A stretch of DNA of 64,000 nt, from positions 124,001 through 188,000 of the forward strand of contig NZ_CP053015.1 in NCBI RefSeq assembly GCF_012979535.1, written 5' to 3'. Within the stretch, counting starts at the first letter, position 1. Every line of letters begins with the position of its first letter. The notes under the pieces are model-generated. The model was not told the DNA's origin, ran no database searches, and was given only the letters and a program-made list of their open reading frames with translations. Origin of the DNA: Sphingomonas lacunae (GTDB taxonomy: Bacteria > Pseudomonadota > Alphaproteobacteria > Sphingomonadales > Sphingomonadaceae). Both the position numbers and the translations under genes were made by a program. Below, one piece after another: positions 8,950 through 18,150 of the stretch.

Positions 8950-9969
8950 CTATTCGAACAGTCCGTCCTGCGTGCCCGCCGGTGGGGTCAGGCCCAGATG
9001 CTTCCAGGCAAGGCCGTTGAGGCAGCGCCCCCGCGCCGTCCGGGCCACCAACCCCAGCTGGATGAGGTAGGGCTCAATCACCTCCTCGATCGTGTCGCGC
9101 GGTTCGGAGAGGCCGGCAGCCAGCGTTTCGACACCGACCGGCCCGCCGCGATAAATGTCGGCGATCATGCTCAGGTAACGCCGGTCCATCGCATCAAGGC
9201 CGAGACTGTCGACCTCAAGCCGGTTGAGCGCGCTGTCCGCCGCCCCGGCGTCAACCACATCATGACCCGCCGCATGGGCAAAATCGCGGACCCGGCGCAG
9301 CAAACGCCCGGCGATGCGCGGCGTCCCGCGTGAGCGCCGCGCGACTTCACGCGCACCATCAGGCGCCAACGGCAGGCCGAGCAGACCAGCCGCCCGCGTC
9401 ACCACCTGCTCCAGCTCCTCGACGGTATAGAAATTGAGCCGCACCGGAATGCCGAACCGGTCGCGCAGCGGTGTCGTCAACAGCCCTTGCCGCGTCGTCG
9501 CGCCGACCAGCGTAAAGCGCGGCAGGTCGATCCGGATCGAACGGGCCGACGGCCCCTCGCCGATCATGATGTCGAGTGCCCGGTCCTCCATCGCCGGATA
9601 GAGCACTTCCTCGACCGCTGGTGCGAGCCGGTGGATTTCGTCGATGAAGAGGACGTCGCCATCCTCCAGATTGGTCAGCAGCGCGGCGAGATCGCCCGAT
9701 TTGGCGATCACCGGGCCCGATGTGGCGCGGAACCCCACACCCATCTCCCGCGCCATAATCTGTGCCAGCGTCGTCTTGCCAAGACCGGGCGGGCCAAAGA
9801 ACAACACATGGTCGAGCGCCTCACCCCGCGCTTTGGCCGCGGCAATGAACACGCGCAAATTCTCCCGCGCTGCCGCCTGCCCGACAAATTCGTCAAGCGT
9901 CTTGGGCCGCAGCGCGGCATCGGCGTCCTCTGGGGTGCGTTGCGCGGTCAGAAGGGGGTTTTCGGTCAC
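8950..9969 (-). CDS. ruvB: Holliday junction branch migration ATPase RuvB
   Basis: AAA+ motor of the RuvAB complex. The 339-residue protein shows [12 protein letters not shown] at the N-terminus, Walker [12 protein letters not shown], Walker [10 protein letters not shown], sensor 1 VGATTR, the arginine-finger region and the C-terminal winged helix with [14 protein letters not shown]. Its ATG overlaps the ruvA stop as ATGA. The operon order is yebC-ruvC-ruvA-ruvB, followed by ybgC. Confidence 0.98.
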   Translation of the reverse strand: MTENPLLTAQRTPEDADAALRPKTLDEFVGQAAARENLRVFIAAAKARGEALDHVLFFGPPGLGKTTLAQIMAREMGVGFRATSGPVIAKSGDLAALLTNLEDGDVLFIDEIHRLAPAVEEVLYPAMEDRALDIMIGEGPSARSIRIDLPRFTLVGATTRQGLLTTPLRDRFGIPVRLNFYTVEELEQVVTRAAGLLGLPLAPDGAREVARRSRGTPRIAGRLLRRVRDFAHAAGHDVVDAGAADSALNRLEVDSLGLDAMDRRYLSMIADIYRGGPVGVETLAAGLSEPRDTIEEVIEPYLIQLGLVARTARGRCLNGLAWKHLGLTPPAGTQDGLFE

Positions 9970-10574
9970 TTCGCGGCCTTCCTAAGCGCCAGCCGCACGA
10001 GCGCGTCAAGGCTGGCACCCGGCCCCAATTCGGCGTCTGCCGCACCCACCGCCGCGCTCGCCTCCGCCGGTTTGAAGCCAAGGCTCGACAGCGCTGCCAG
10101 AGCGTCAGCGAGAATGCCGCCCGCCGGCTCGTTGAGATTGACCCCGCCGATGCCCAGCGCGCCGGTCGCCACGCTACCCGCCTTGTCTTTCAGCTCATTG
10201 CAGATCCGTTGGGCCAGCTTCGGCCCGACGCCATTGGCACGGGCGATGCTGGCGGAGTCCGCCGAGGCAATGGCCCGCTGTATCTCTGCCGGATCGAGCG
10301 CCGAGAGGATCGCCAGCGCCACCTTGCCGCCGACACCCTGCACGCTGGTGAGCAGGCGGAACCAGTCGCGCTCCTCCGCCGAGGCAAAGCCGATCAGCCG
10401 CAGGAAATCCTCCCCAACCAGCATTTCGGTATGCACCGTGACATGGTCGCCGACGATGCCGATAGCCGAGAGGGTCCGGGCCGACGCCTCGACCAGATAG
10501 CCGACGCCATTGACGTCGATCACGGCGTGCCCCGCGCCCCAGCTGTCGAGCTTTCCGGTAAGTTTCGCAATCAT
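9966..10574 (-). CDS. ruvA: Holliday junction-binding protein RuvA
   Basis: Tetrameric junction-binding partner of RuvB. The protein begins [15 protein letters not shown], has the OB-fold domain, helix-hairpin-helix motifs ([13 protein letters not shown] and [18 protein letters not shown]) and a C-terminal RuvB-binding domain. The open frame extends to 10613, but the family N-terminus matches ATG 10574 exactly, giving 202 residues. Confidence 0.97.
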   Translation of the reverse strand: MIAKLTGKLDSWGAGHAVIDVNGVGYLVEASARTLSAIGIVGDHVTVHTEMLVGEDFLRLIGFASAEERDWFRLLTSVQGVGGKVALAILSALDPAEIQRAIASADSASIARANGVGPKLAQRICNELKDKAGSVATGALGIGGVNLNEPAGGILADALAALSSLGFKPAEASAAVGAADAELGPGASLDALVRLALRKAAK

Positions 10575-10613
10575 GCCGCCAGATGTAGCGACGGCGGAAT
10601 GAAAAGGGAACAA

Positions 10614-11159
10614 CTATCCGTGGTGGGCGTGGGTGATCGCGACGGCGAGCGCGTCTCCCGCGTCAGGCCCCGCAAGCTTCAACCCCGGCAGCAGCGTTCG
10701 CAGCATCGCCTGCACCTGTTCCTTTGACGCGCGACCAGTGCCAACCGTGCTCTTTTTGACCAGCGTCGCCGCATATTCGGTGATCGGCACGCCGGCAGCC
10801 GCCGCCGCGACAAGCGCCGCCCCACGCGCCTGCCCCAGCTTCAGGGTCGATTGCGCATTCTTATTGACGAACACTTCCTCGATGGCGACCGCGCCGGGCT
10901 TGATCGTGTCGATCACCCGGCGCAGGCCATCGGCAATGATCAGCAGGCGGGCTGCCAGCGGAGCAGCCGGGTCGGTATCGATCTGGCCATTGTCGATGTG
11001 GCTGAGCCGGTTGCCTTCACGAACGATGGCACCCCAGCCCGTGCTGCCCAGCCCCGGATCAAGGCCGAGGATGACGATCGGCGCCCGGCGCGCCAGCATG
11101 GCCGCCTCGCGCTCCGCGCGGGAAAGCTGTCCCTTGCCGAACAGCCCCAGCAAGCTCAT
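10614..11159 (-). CDS. ruvC: Holliday junction resolvase RuvC
   Basis: Endonuclease that resolves junctions processed by RuvAB. It has the catalytic N-terminal [13 protein letters not shown], the acidic VAIEEVF block and the [16 protein letters not shown]-terminal motif. The first 20 residues before VILGLDPG are longer than in most RuvC proteins, so ATG 11099 is a possible alternative start. I keep 11159 because it overlaps the yebC stop as ATGA, which suggests coupling. Confidence 0.95.
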   Translation of the reverse strand: MSLLGLFGKGQLSRAEREAAMLARRAPIVILGLDPGLGSTGWGAIVREGNRLSHIDNGQIDTDPAAPLAARLLIIADGLRRVIDTIKPGAVAIEEVFVNKNAQSTLKLGQARGAALVAAAAAGVPITEYAATLVKKSTVGTGRASKEQVQAMLRTLLPGLKLAGPDAGDALAVAITHAHHG

Positions 11160-11902
11160 CCCAGCTTTTCCATAATCGCGTCGGGGATTTCATAATTGCC
11201 CCAGACGGTCTGCACATCATCATCATCGTCGAGCGTGTCGATCAGCTTGAACAATGTTTGTGCGGTCGATTCATCGCCCACCTCGCTTTTCAGCGTCGGA
11301 CGCCAGGCCAGCTTGACGCCATCAGCCTCACCCAGCTTGGCTTCGAGCGCCTTGGCCACCGGGTGGAGATTGTCGACGCTGGTCCAGATGTCGTGACCGT
11401 CCTCGGTCGACTCGACATCGTCCGCGCCGGCATCCAGTGCCGCCTCGAACACCGTGTCGGCATCACCCGCCGTGGCTGGATAGCTGATCAGGCCCAGCCG
11501 GTCGAAACCATGGCTGACGCTGCCCGATGTGCCGAGGTTGCCGCCATTCTTTGCAAAGGCGGTACGGACGTTGGTTGCGGTGCGGTTGCGGTTGTCGGTC
11601 AGCGCCTCGACGATCAAAGAAACGCCACCGGGGCCATAACCCTCATAGCGGATTTCCTCATAATTATCGCCTTCGCCGCCGGCCGCCTTGTCAATGGCGC
11701 GCTGGATATTGTCCTTGGGCATCGACTGAGCCTTGGCCGCGTTGACCGCGGCGCGCAGACGGGCGTTGGCGTCCGGATCAGGCAGGCCCATCTTGGCCGC
11801 AACGGTGATTTCGCGGCTCAGCTTGGAAAACAGCGCGCTGCGCTTTTTGTCCTGCGCACCCTTGCGGTGCATGATGTTCTTGAATTTGGAATGGCCTGCC
11901 AT
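11156..11902 (-). CDS. yebC: YebC/PmpR-family protein (TACO1 homologue)
   Basis: A 248-residue protein starting [21 protein letters not shown], the hallmark of the family. YebC and TACO1 homologues bind DNA or ribosomes, and one branch helps translate proline-rich stretches. It carries all three conserved domains, with the middle segment [23 protein letters not shown]. It heads the leftward run through ruvCAB and tol-pal. Confidence 0.95.
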   Translation of the reverse strand: MAGHSKFKNIMHRKGAQDKKRSALFSKLSREITVAAKMGLPDPDANARLRAAVNAAKAQSMPKDNIQRAIDKAAGGEGDNYEEIRYEGYGPGGVSLIVEALTDNRNRTATNVRTAFAKNGGNLGTSGSVSHGFDRLGLISYPATAGDADTVFEAALDAGADDVESTEDGHDIWTSVDNLHPVAKALEAKLGEADGVKLAWRPTLKSEVGDESTAQTLFKLIDTLDDDDDVQTVWGNYEIPDAIMEKLG

Positions 11903-11999
11903 GGGTCGACTTCACATCATCGCTGTCAAAGGGATTGAGGCCGCGCCCTAGCCGAGCACGGCCCCATCGGGCAAGTTTTGTTGCGCTCCGCGCCGCTGG

Positions 12000-12266
12000 T
12001 CAGACGAGGCCGATCGCCGTCTTGTAGGTGTCGATCAGCATTTCCATTTCCTGACGCTCGTTCGGCGCCATCTTCCTCAACTTGAGCACCTGGCGCATGA
12101 TCTTGGCGTCATAACCCTGCGCCTTGGCTTCGGCGAACGTATCCCGGATGTCATCCGCAATGCCCTTCTTTTCCTCTTCCAGGCGCTCAATGCGCTCGAA
12201 GAACAAGCGCAGCTGGTTGTCGGTGGCCTGGACGTCCTGGTCCTGTTCGGGGGCGGTGGTCGCCAT
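12000..12266 (-). CDS. gapR: GapR-like nucleoid protein (DUF2312/UPF0335)
   Basis: An 88-residue protein of the DUF2312 family, whose Caulobacter member GapR is a nucleoid-associated protein that binds overtwisted, AT-rich DNA ahead of replication and transcription. The core is a coiled coil (about 17-45, LRLFFERIERLEEEKKG) followed by a basic dimerisation segment with LKLRKMAPNERQEME. It is a single-gene unit with a divergent gap of about 185 bp to pyruvate kinase. Family membership is clear; the DNA-binding role is by homology. Confidence 0.9.
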   Translation of the reverse strand: MATTAPEQDQDVQATDNQLRLFFERIERLEEEKKGIADDIRDTFAEAKAQGYDAKIMRQVLKLRKMAPNERQEMEMLIDTYKTAIGLV

Positions 12267-12452
12267 GAGTGACTATCCTTGATGAAACAGTGAAGTGAAT
12301 CGCGAAGCGGCGCCCTTAGCCTGTTGGGGCCATGATCGCCAAGCACAGAAGGGACCGCTGACCGGTGCAAGGAATAGCTATGCCATGACGCACAGCGGCT
12401 TGCCATGATTCGCTGTCTGCGCCATGCGCTGGTTACGCACGAAACCAGATAA

Positions 12453-13937
12453 GTGAGCATCGCCTTGGCGAACAAGATTGTTGCACCGCGAGACCGCAAG
12501 GTCCGCATTCTCGCCACCCTTGGCCCCGCCAGCAGCGGTGTGGAGATGATCCGCGCGCTGATGATCGCCGGTGCCGACGCCTTCCGCCTCAACATGAGCC
12601 ATGGCGACCATGCCGTCCACGCCGCAAACATAGCCGCCATCCGTGGTCTCGAGAAAGAGCTGGGACGGCCAACGACCATCCTTGCCGACTTGCAGGGGCC
12701 AAAACTGCGTGTAGGCCAATTCGCCAACCCGCCAGTGATGCTGGAAAAGGGCCAGACCTTCATCCTCGACAGCAATCCGGAGCCGGGCGATTCCACCCGC
12801 GTCCACCTGCCTCACCCGGAAATTCTGGCAGGCATGGAACGCGGCGCGCGGCTCCTGATAGATGATGGCAAGCTCGTGCTGCGGGCCATAGCCTGCCACA
12901 CCGGCCATGTCGTTACCGTGGTCGAGGTCGGAGGCGCGATTTCGGACCGCAAGGGCGTCAACCTGCCGGACGTCGTCATTCCGCTCGCCGCGCTGACCGA
13001 CAAGGACCGGCGAGACCTCGCTTTTGCCCTCGACCATCATGTCGACTGGATTGCGCTGTCCTTTGTCCAGCGGCCGGAGGATGTCGCGGAAGCCCGCACC
13101 CTGATCAAGGGAAGGGCTGGCGTGCTGGCCAAGCTGGAAAAGCCACAGGCGCTGGCCCGGCTGGAGGAAGTGCTGGAAATCGCGGACGCCTGCATGGTGG
13201 CCCGCGGTGATCTGGGTGTCGAGTTGCCGCCCGAGGCCGTGCCGCCTGCACAAAAGCGCATCGTTGCCACTGCCCGCGCCATGGGCAAGCCGGTGATTGT
13301 CGCAACCCAGATGCTCGAATCGATGATCACCTCACCCTCACCCACTCGCGCCGAGGTGTCCGATGTGGCGACCGCCGTCTATGACGGTGCCGATGCCGTG
13401 ATGCTTTCAGCCGAAACCGCCGCTGGTGCCTGGCCGGTCGAGGCGGTCGAAATCATGGACCGTATTGCCCAGTCGGTCGAAAGCGATCCCACCTATCATG
13501 CCCGCGTCCAATTCACCGAGACAAAGGCCGACGCGACGACCGCCGACGCACTGGCGGAAGCCGCCGGTGATGTGACCCGAACAGTGGGTGCGGATGCGAT
13601 TATCTGCTTTACCGGAACAGGTTCGACTGCCCGGCGAGTCTCTCGCGAGCGGCCGACCGTTCCCATTCTCGTGCTGACGCCAAAGCTGGACGCAGCCCGC
13701 CGAATGGGCCTGTTGTGGGGCTCCCATGCCGTGCATACCCGCGACATCGGCAGCTTTGAAGAGATGATCGCGAAGGGCAAACGCATGGCGCTGCGCCATG
13801 GCATGGGCAAGGCGGGATCAAAGCTGTTGATGATGGCCGGCGTCCCTTTTGGCACCCCTGGATCAACCAATGTGCTGCATGTCGCCACACTGACTGGCGA
13901 GGAGCTAAAGGGGTATAGGGGTTCATCGGACAGTTGA
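12453..13937 (+). CDS. pyk: Pyruvate kinase
   Basis: Last enzyme of lower glycolysis and the Entner-Doudoroff route, making ATP and pyruvate from phosphoenolpyruvate. The 494-residue protein has RKVRILATLGPAS, FRLNMSHG, LADLQGPKLRVG, the catalytic-lysine region LAKLEKPQAL and MVARGDLGVELPPE, plus the full C-terminal domain. The start is GTG at 12453 (MSIALANK). The thioesterase gene begins 4 bp after it, so they are probably co-transcribed. Confidence 0.97.
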   Translation: MSIALANKIVAPRDRKVRILATLGPASSGVEMIRALMIAGADAFRLNMSHGDHAVHAANIAAIRGLEKELGRPTTILADLQGPKLRVGQFANPPVMLEKGQTFILDSNPEPGDSTRVHLPHPEILAGMERGARLLIDDGKLVLRAIACHTGHVVTVVEVGGAISDRKGVNLPDVVIPLAALTDKDRRDLAFALDHHVDWIALSFVQRPEDVAEARTLIKGRAGVLAKLEKPQALARLEEVLEIADACMVARGDLGVELPPEAVPPAQKRIVATARAMGKPVIVATQMLESMITSPSPTRAEVSDVATAVYDGADAVMLSAETAAGAWPVEAVEIMDRIAQSVESDPTYHARVQFTETKADATTADALAEAAGDVTRTVGADAIICFTGTGSTARRVSRERPTVPILVLTPKLDAARRMGLLWGSHAVHTRDIGSFEEMIAKGKRMALRHGMGKAGSKLLMMAGVPFGTPGSTNVLHVATLTGEELKGYRGSSDS

Positions 13938-13941
13938 TGCC

Positions 13942-14349
13942 ATGATCGCCATTCCGCCCCACGCCTTCACCCTCCCGTTTACCGCACGGCGAGAGCACAT
14001 TGACGAGCTGGGCCATGTCAACAATGCGGTTTGGGTGCAATGGATCCAGACGGCAGCAACCAGCCATTGGGAGGCCCGGGCGAGCGAAACGGACAAGGAC
14101 AGCTTGATCTGGGTCGTGGTGCGGCATGAAATTGACTACCACCGTCCCCTGCTCGAGGCGCAGACTGCCACGGCCCACACATGGGTGGCAGACAGTGCCA
14201 AGGGCGCGAAGTTCGACCGCAATGTCGCCTTTGTTGACGCGGACGGCAACCGGCTGGTGACCGCGCTGACCACCTGGGCCCTGATTGACAAGGCGAACGG
14301 GCGGCCGATGCGGGTGCCGGCCGATCTGGTTGCCCGCTTCAACGGGTAG
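13942..14349 (+). CDS. Acyl-CoA thioesterase, 4HBT hotdog family
   Basis: A 135-residue single hotdog-domain protein with HIDELGHVNNAVWVQWIQ, which matches the active-site helix of 4-hydroxybenzoyl-CoA and FadM-like thioesterases. The substrate is unknown. It starts 4 bp downstream of pyk, which suggests co-transcription. Its stop lies 11 bp inside the converging hydrolase gene. Confidence 0.85.
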   Translation: MIAIPPHAFTLPFTARREHIDELGHVNNAVWVQWIQTAATSHWEARASETDKDSLIWVVVRHEIDYHRPLLEAQTATAHTWVADSAKGAKFDRNVAFVDADGNRLVTALTTWALIDKANGRPMRVPADLVARFNG

Positions 14350-15043
14350 GGACGGCTGCCTCGGCCTCGACCAGACAATCAATCACCGCATCGATGCTTT
14401 CCTGCGCATAGGCAAAGCCCATATGGCCACAGGCCAGTTCGACCGCGCGGTCGCTCTCATGCGGCTGACCATGGGCACAGGCGGGTGCGACAACCCCGTC
14501 CCGCGCTGACCACAAGGCAAAGGTCGGCACCTGCGGTCGCGGTTTGTCGCTGAAGGTTATCGGCGGATTGTCGACCGAATGGCCAGCGATGATGCGGTAG
14601 AGCCGCCAGGCATGGTTGGCACGCCGCGATCCGGAAAAGGGCGATCCCATCGTCACCACGCTGGCTACGGTATCGGGATGGTGCTTGGCATATTCCCGAG
14701 CCATCACGCCGCCCAGGCTCCAGCCGACCAGATGCACAGCCCTGCCTTCGCGCTCGGCGATGTCGCTCACCCGGGCATGGATACGCTCCAGCGTGTCCGC
14801 CTTTGCCCCGGTGTTCGCGCCCATGCCCCAACCCCGCGCCCGGAAACCGGCGGCCCTGAGATTGCGCCGCATCTGCGCCATCGACAGGTCACCGGCGCAA
14901 AATCCGGGGAGCGTCATCACTGGCGCATTGCCGCCGACCAACTCGCGCTCCATCACGCTTGGCCGTGTCCTTGCGCGCAGCCAGTCAGACAGGACACGGC
15001 CCTCGGCCAGCAACAGACGCAGGGGAGGTGGTCGGTCAGTCAT
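14339..15043 (-). CDS. Alpha/beta hydrolase (lipase/acyltransferase-like)
   Basis: A 234-residue alpha/beta hydrolase with the nucleophile elbow GWSLGG (Ser109) and the oxyanion region MTLPGFCAGD. A late acidic residue (SARDGVV) and a histidine (ACGHMGFA) complete a plausible triad. There is no signal peptide. The open frame extends to 15145, but the upstream part is low-complexity, so ATG 15043 (MTDRPPPLRLL) is preferred. The substrate is unknown; the fold resembles triacylglycerol lipases and PHA-type esterases. Confidence 0.8.
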   Translation of the reverse strand: MTDRPPPLRLLLAEGRVLSDWLRARTRPSVMERELVGGNAPVMTLPGFCAGDLSMAQMRRNLRAAGFRARGWGMGANTGAKADTLERIHARVSDIAEREGRAVHLVGWSLGGVMAREYAKHHPDTVASVVTMGSPFSGSRRANHAWRLYRIIAGHSVDNPPITFSDKPRPQVPTFALWSARDGVVAPACAHGQPHESDRAVELACGHMGFAYAQESIDAVIDCLVEAEAAVPTR

Positions 15044-15086
15044 TGCGGATATATGGGTCAAGCCGACCGGCTGGACAAGCCAACCG

Positions 15087-16157
15087 CTAGAGCTGGTGCC
15101 CTGTCCGGTCGCGCTTGGTGGCGAGGTAGCGTTCGTTGTGGACATTGGTCGGCAGGGCCAGCGGCAGGCGCTCGATCACCCGCACCCCCTCCTTCTCCAG
15201 CCGCGCCACCTTTTCGGGATTGTTGGTCATCAACCGCACCGCATCAACGCCGAGCAGGCTCAGCATCCGCGCTGCGATGCCGAAATCACGGGCTTCAACC
15301 GGAAAGCCGAGCCGCGTGTTGGCGTCGACCGTATCAAACCCCTGATCCTGCAACTGATAGGCGCGCAACTTGTTGATCAGGCCAATGCCCCGCCCTTCCT
15401 GCCTGAGGTAGAGAAGGATGCCCCATGGAGCGCCAGCAATGTCGTGCAGCGCGGCGTGCAGTTGCGGGCCGCAATCGCATTTGAGGCTGCCCAGCACATC
15501 GCCGGTCAGGCATTCGCTGTGAAGCCGCACCACTGGCGGGCTGCTGTCACGCTGGCCGAGAATCAGCGCGACATGTTCGCGCGGGTCCTCGCGGCTGCGA
15601 TAGGCGACCAATTCGCCGCTCTCGCTTGCTTCCACGGGCAGGCGGGCGCGCGCCGCGATCGTCAGTCGTAAAGGGTCGGCATAGTCGGCAATCGCCGTCA
15701 CACTCGTTTCCGCCTCAACCGGCGCAGCGTTGTCATCACTGACAAACCAGGCCGGCAACACACCGGCATGGCGCGCCAATACTATTGCAGCGGCGGCGGC
15801 ATCCTCAACACCCAGAGGATCGGTGCGGAACGGTCCCTTCATCGGGTTGGCGAGGTCCAGCGCGGGATCGGCAATCGCCATGCCTCGGGCTGCGGTCCGG
15901 TCGCTGCCCAGCGCAATGCGCACAGGGCCGGGCGAGGCCGCCGCCAGTTGGTTGGTCAGTTTGAGCGTCGCCGCCCGCTCCCCGGAAATCAGCAGAGCAT
16001 CAGGCGAAAACCCCGCCAGCACCGCATCGGTCGCGCTTTCCACCGGCAACAGCCGCAGCGCGCCCGCCGCGCCCGCCACGCGCACCGGCCAGCCACGCCG
16101 CAGCGCGTCAATCGCCCGCGCCGCACTGCGCGTATCATGGGCGCCGTCACCGCTCAA
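15087..16157 (-). CDS. ribA: GTP cyclohydrolase II with N-terminal GTP_CH_N-like domain
   Basis: Riboflavin-pathway enzyme that opens GTP to the diaminopyrimidinone. The C-terminal 200 residues are classical RibA: RLHSECLTGDVLGSLKCDCG with the three zinc cysteines, LRQEGRGIGL, and the MTNNPEK loop. The N-terminal 150 or so residues are not a working RibB (DHBP synthase) and fit the accessory N-terminal domain found in alphaproteobacterial RibA. An ATG exists at 16214, but it would overlap xth by 61 bp. The TTG at 16157 overlaps the xth stop as TTGA and gives 356 residues, so I prefer it with moderate certainty. The stop is secure. Confidence 0.88.
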   Translation of the reverse strand: MSGDGAHDTRSAARAIDALRRGWPVRVAGAAGALRLLPVESATDAVLAGFSPDALLISGERAATLKLTNQLAAASPGPVRIALGSDRTAARGMAIADPALDLANPMKGPFRTDPLGVEDAAAAAIVLARHAGVLPAWFVSDDNAAPVEAETSVTAIADYADPLRLTIAARARLPVEASESGELVAYRSREDPREHVALILGQRDSSPPVVRLHSECLTGDVLGSLKCDCGPQLHAALHDIAGAPWGILLYLRQEGRGIGLINKLRAYQLQDQGFDTVDANTRLGFPVEARDFGIAARMLSLLGVDAVRLMTNNPEKVARLEKEGVRVIERLPLALPTNVHNERYLATKRDRTGHQL

Positions 16158-16948
16158 AAATGAAACTCCGTCACCAGCGGGATGTGGTCCGAGGGCTTGC
16201 CCCAGTCGCGGCACTGTTCATGTACCCGGTGCCCCTTGGCAGCCGGGGCCACATCGGGGGTGGCCCACATATGGTCCAGCCGCCTTCCCCTGTCGGACTT
16301 GCGCCAATCCTGCGCGCGGTAGCTCCACCAGGTGTACAGCCGCTCCGGCGCCTTGATGAAGGTCCGGCCCAAATCGGTCCAGTTGGCTGCCGCCTGCAAC
16401 CGGCCCAGCGTTTCCACCTCGATCGGCGTATGGCTGACAACATCGAGCAGCGCCTTGTGGCTCCACACGTCGCATTCCAGCGGGGCGATGTTGAAGTCAC
16501 CGACGAGGATGGTGGGATGCTCCAGCGTACCCGACCAGTCGATCATGCGACCGAGGAAGTCGAGCTTTTGCCCGAACTTGGGGTTCTTGTCCCGGTCGGG
16601 TATATCGCCGCCCGCCGGGATATAGACATTTTCGAGCCGCACCCCGTTGGGCAGGGCGACGCCCAGATGCCGCGCCTCGCCATTGGCCTGCCAGTCAAAG
16701 CGGTTGTCACGGGCCATCGGCACCTTGCTGACGATGGCGACGCCATGGTGCATCTTTTGCCCGTTGACGATGATATGGTCATAGCCCCGGCTGGCGAAGA
16801 GTTCGTGCGGGAACAGTTCGTCAACCACCTTGGTCTCTTGCAGGCACAGGATGTCGGGCGCTTCCTCATCGAGGAACTGACCGACAATATCGGCACGGGC
16901 ACGGACGCTGTTGATGTTCCAGGAGGCAATGCGCAGGGGCGAGGTCAT
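16154..16948 (-). CDS. xth: Exodeoxyribonuclease III
   Basis: A 264-residue AP endonuclease and 3'-5' exonuclease for base excision repair. It has the EEP-superfamily motifs: SWNINSVRAR, LCLQETK (metal-binding Glu), YDHIIVNGQK, LVGDFNIAPLECD and the C-terminal catalytic SDHIPLV. It is the first gene of a leftward xth-ribA-hydrolase run. A strong hairpin terminator lies about 120 bp upstream. Confidence 0.95.
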   Translation of the reverse strand: MTSPLRIASWNINSVRARADIVGQFLDEEAPDILCLQETKVVDELFPHELFASRGYDHIIVNGQKMHHGVAIVSKVPMARDNRFDWQANGEARHLGVALPNGVRLENVYIPAGGDIPDRDKNPKFGQKLDFLGRMIDWSGTLEHPTILVGDFNIAPLECDVWSHKALLDVVSHTPIEVETLGRLQAAANWTDLGRTFIKAPERLYTWWSYRAQDWRKSDRGRRLDHMWATPDVAPAAKGHRVHEQCRDWGKPSDHIPLVTEFHF

Positions 16949-17067
16949 TGGCGTCGCTTAACCACGCAAACCTCCCAACGCAAACCAAAGTCTTTGCGCG
17001 ATACCCGGCCGCTTCGGCTTGCCGACGGGAAAGGCTACCCGCTGATGGCGAAAAAAAGGCCACAAAA

Positions 17068-17100
17068 AACCCCCGCTCCAGGGGCGGCGGAGCGGGGGTT
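17068..17100 (-). terminator. Rho-independent terminator oriented leftward
   Basis: AACCCCCGCTCC at 17068-17079 pairs perfectly with GGAGCGGGGGTT at 17089-17100 around a 9-base loop. On the minus strand the hairpin is followed by a run of T (the A run at 17064-17069 on the plus strand). It would end leftward transcription from the ftsK-lolA side before xth, but it lies 264 bp beyond the lolA stop. Confidence 0.85.
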
Positions 17101-17363
17101 CAAAATGTCGCTCGTCACGCATTTTGACGCGAGGCAGCGAGCACTGGCCTGATCAACAGGGGGGAACATCAAGCCAAGCTGTCAGTGCCGCCTCATTCGC
17201 CCTGATACTGTCCAAATCTGTCGCGCAGATGAACGAAGCTGAACGAATCGGCCACCTGTGCGACGAACCGTTGCGGCCAAGCGATCATGCGACCAGGCGC
17301 AACAAACGGCACGGATACTGGCAATTTCCAGCCGAATCGCCCGCCCGCCGTGGACCCGGTCCA
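17101..17363. other. Stretch without a supported gene between lolA and its distal terminator
   Basis: Together with 16949-17067, this is a gap of about 415 bp. I see only short, unsupported reading frames here. The spacing between the lolA stop and the terminator at 17068 leaves room for a long 3' untranslated region or a small RNA. Nothing in the sequence decides between these. Confidence 0.4.
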
Positions 17364-18041
17364 TCAGCGACCCCGCGTGGTCTGCCTCGGGTCACGCCAT
17401 CGGAACATATTGTCGGCCACAGGGACATTGTACCGCTGGTTGCTGAGGCGGATCGACGTCCGCTGGTTCTGCGCGTCGAGGGCCACCCAGCCATAAAGCT
17501 TGAGCCCCGCCGGACTGGCGGCGTCGCGGATGAACACCATGGTGATCATGCCATATTCGGGCCGCGACGGGTCGCGAACCTCGACGCTGATGGTGTTGCG
17601 GTCGCCCGTATCGATCAACCGGCCATAACGGACCAGATTGGCCTCCGGGTCTATCAGCACAGACAGCGGCGAATTGCGGATCGGCCAACGTTGCACCTGC
17701 CGCACTTCATAATCGATCAGCGTCAGCGACCGGCCATCGGCGACAATCAGCAGCGGATTGCCCGGCGCATATTGGAAACGGATGCGGCCCGGCTGGCGCA
17801 AGGTCAGGCGTCCGTTCTGCACCTGCCCCGACCGGTCCGACTGGCTGAAATCAGCCACCAGACTGGTCATCGCACTCAAATGCTGTTGCACCCGCAACAG
17901 GTCCCCGGTCAGGGCTGGCGTGGCCCGCGGTGCCGTGCGCGTCTGGGCGGCGAGCGGCTGTGCCAGCGGCAAGGTGGCAAAGGCGCCCAAACCCAGCGCG
18001 CCGGTAAGCAACAATGCGACAGTCTTGGTCAGTCGGGACAT
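17364..18041 (-). CDS. lolA: LolA-family outer-membrane lipoprotein carrier
   Basis: Periplasmic chaperone that ferries lipoproteins from LolCDE to the outer membrane. The 225-residue precursor has a Sec signal peptide ending about residue 33 (PLAAQ), then the LolA half-barrel fold with SLVADFSQSDRSGQVQNGRLTLRQPGRIRFQY. The LolA identity is clear from that block; a sub-branch such as an LolA paralogue cannot be excluded. It lies downstream of ftsK on the same strand, 109 bp away. Confidence 0.88.
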   Translation of the reverse strand: MSRLTKTVALLLTGALGLGAFATLPLAQPLAAQTRTAPRATPALTGDLLRVQQHLSAMTSLVADFSQSDRSGQVQNGRLTLRQPGRIRFQYAPGNPLLIVADGRSLTLIDYEVRQVQRWPIRNSPLSVLIDPEANLVRYGRLIDTGDRNTISVEVRDPSRPEYGMITMVFIRDAASPAGLKLYGWVALDAQNQRTSIRLSNQRYNVPVADNMFRWRDPRQTTRGR

Positions 18042-18150
18042 CGGATCAATCGGCTTTCATCTGAAACAGGGGGCGGACATTGCACCGCCGGATGCCGGTC
18101 TGCGCCATGCGGCTTGAATGCGCGCTGAACCCGGCTGGCTGGTCGCTCGG

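Noticed and set aside
17045-17152. Small plus-strand frame starting MAKKRPQKTPAP
   Set aside because: It is read through the terminator hairpin and has no ribosome site or homologue I recognise.
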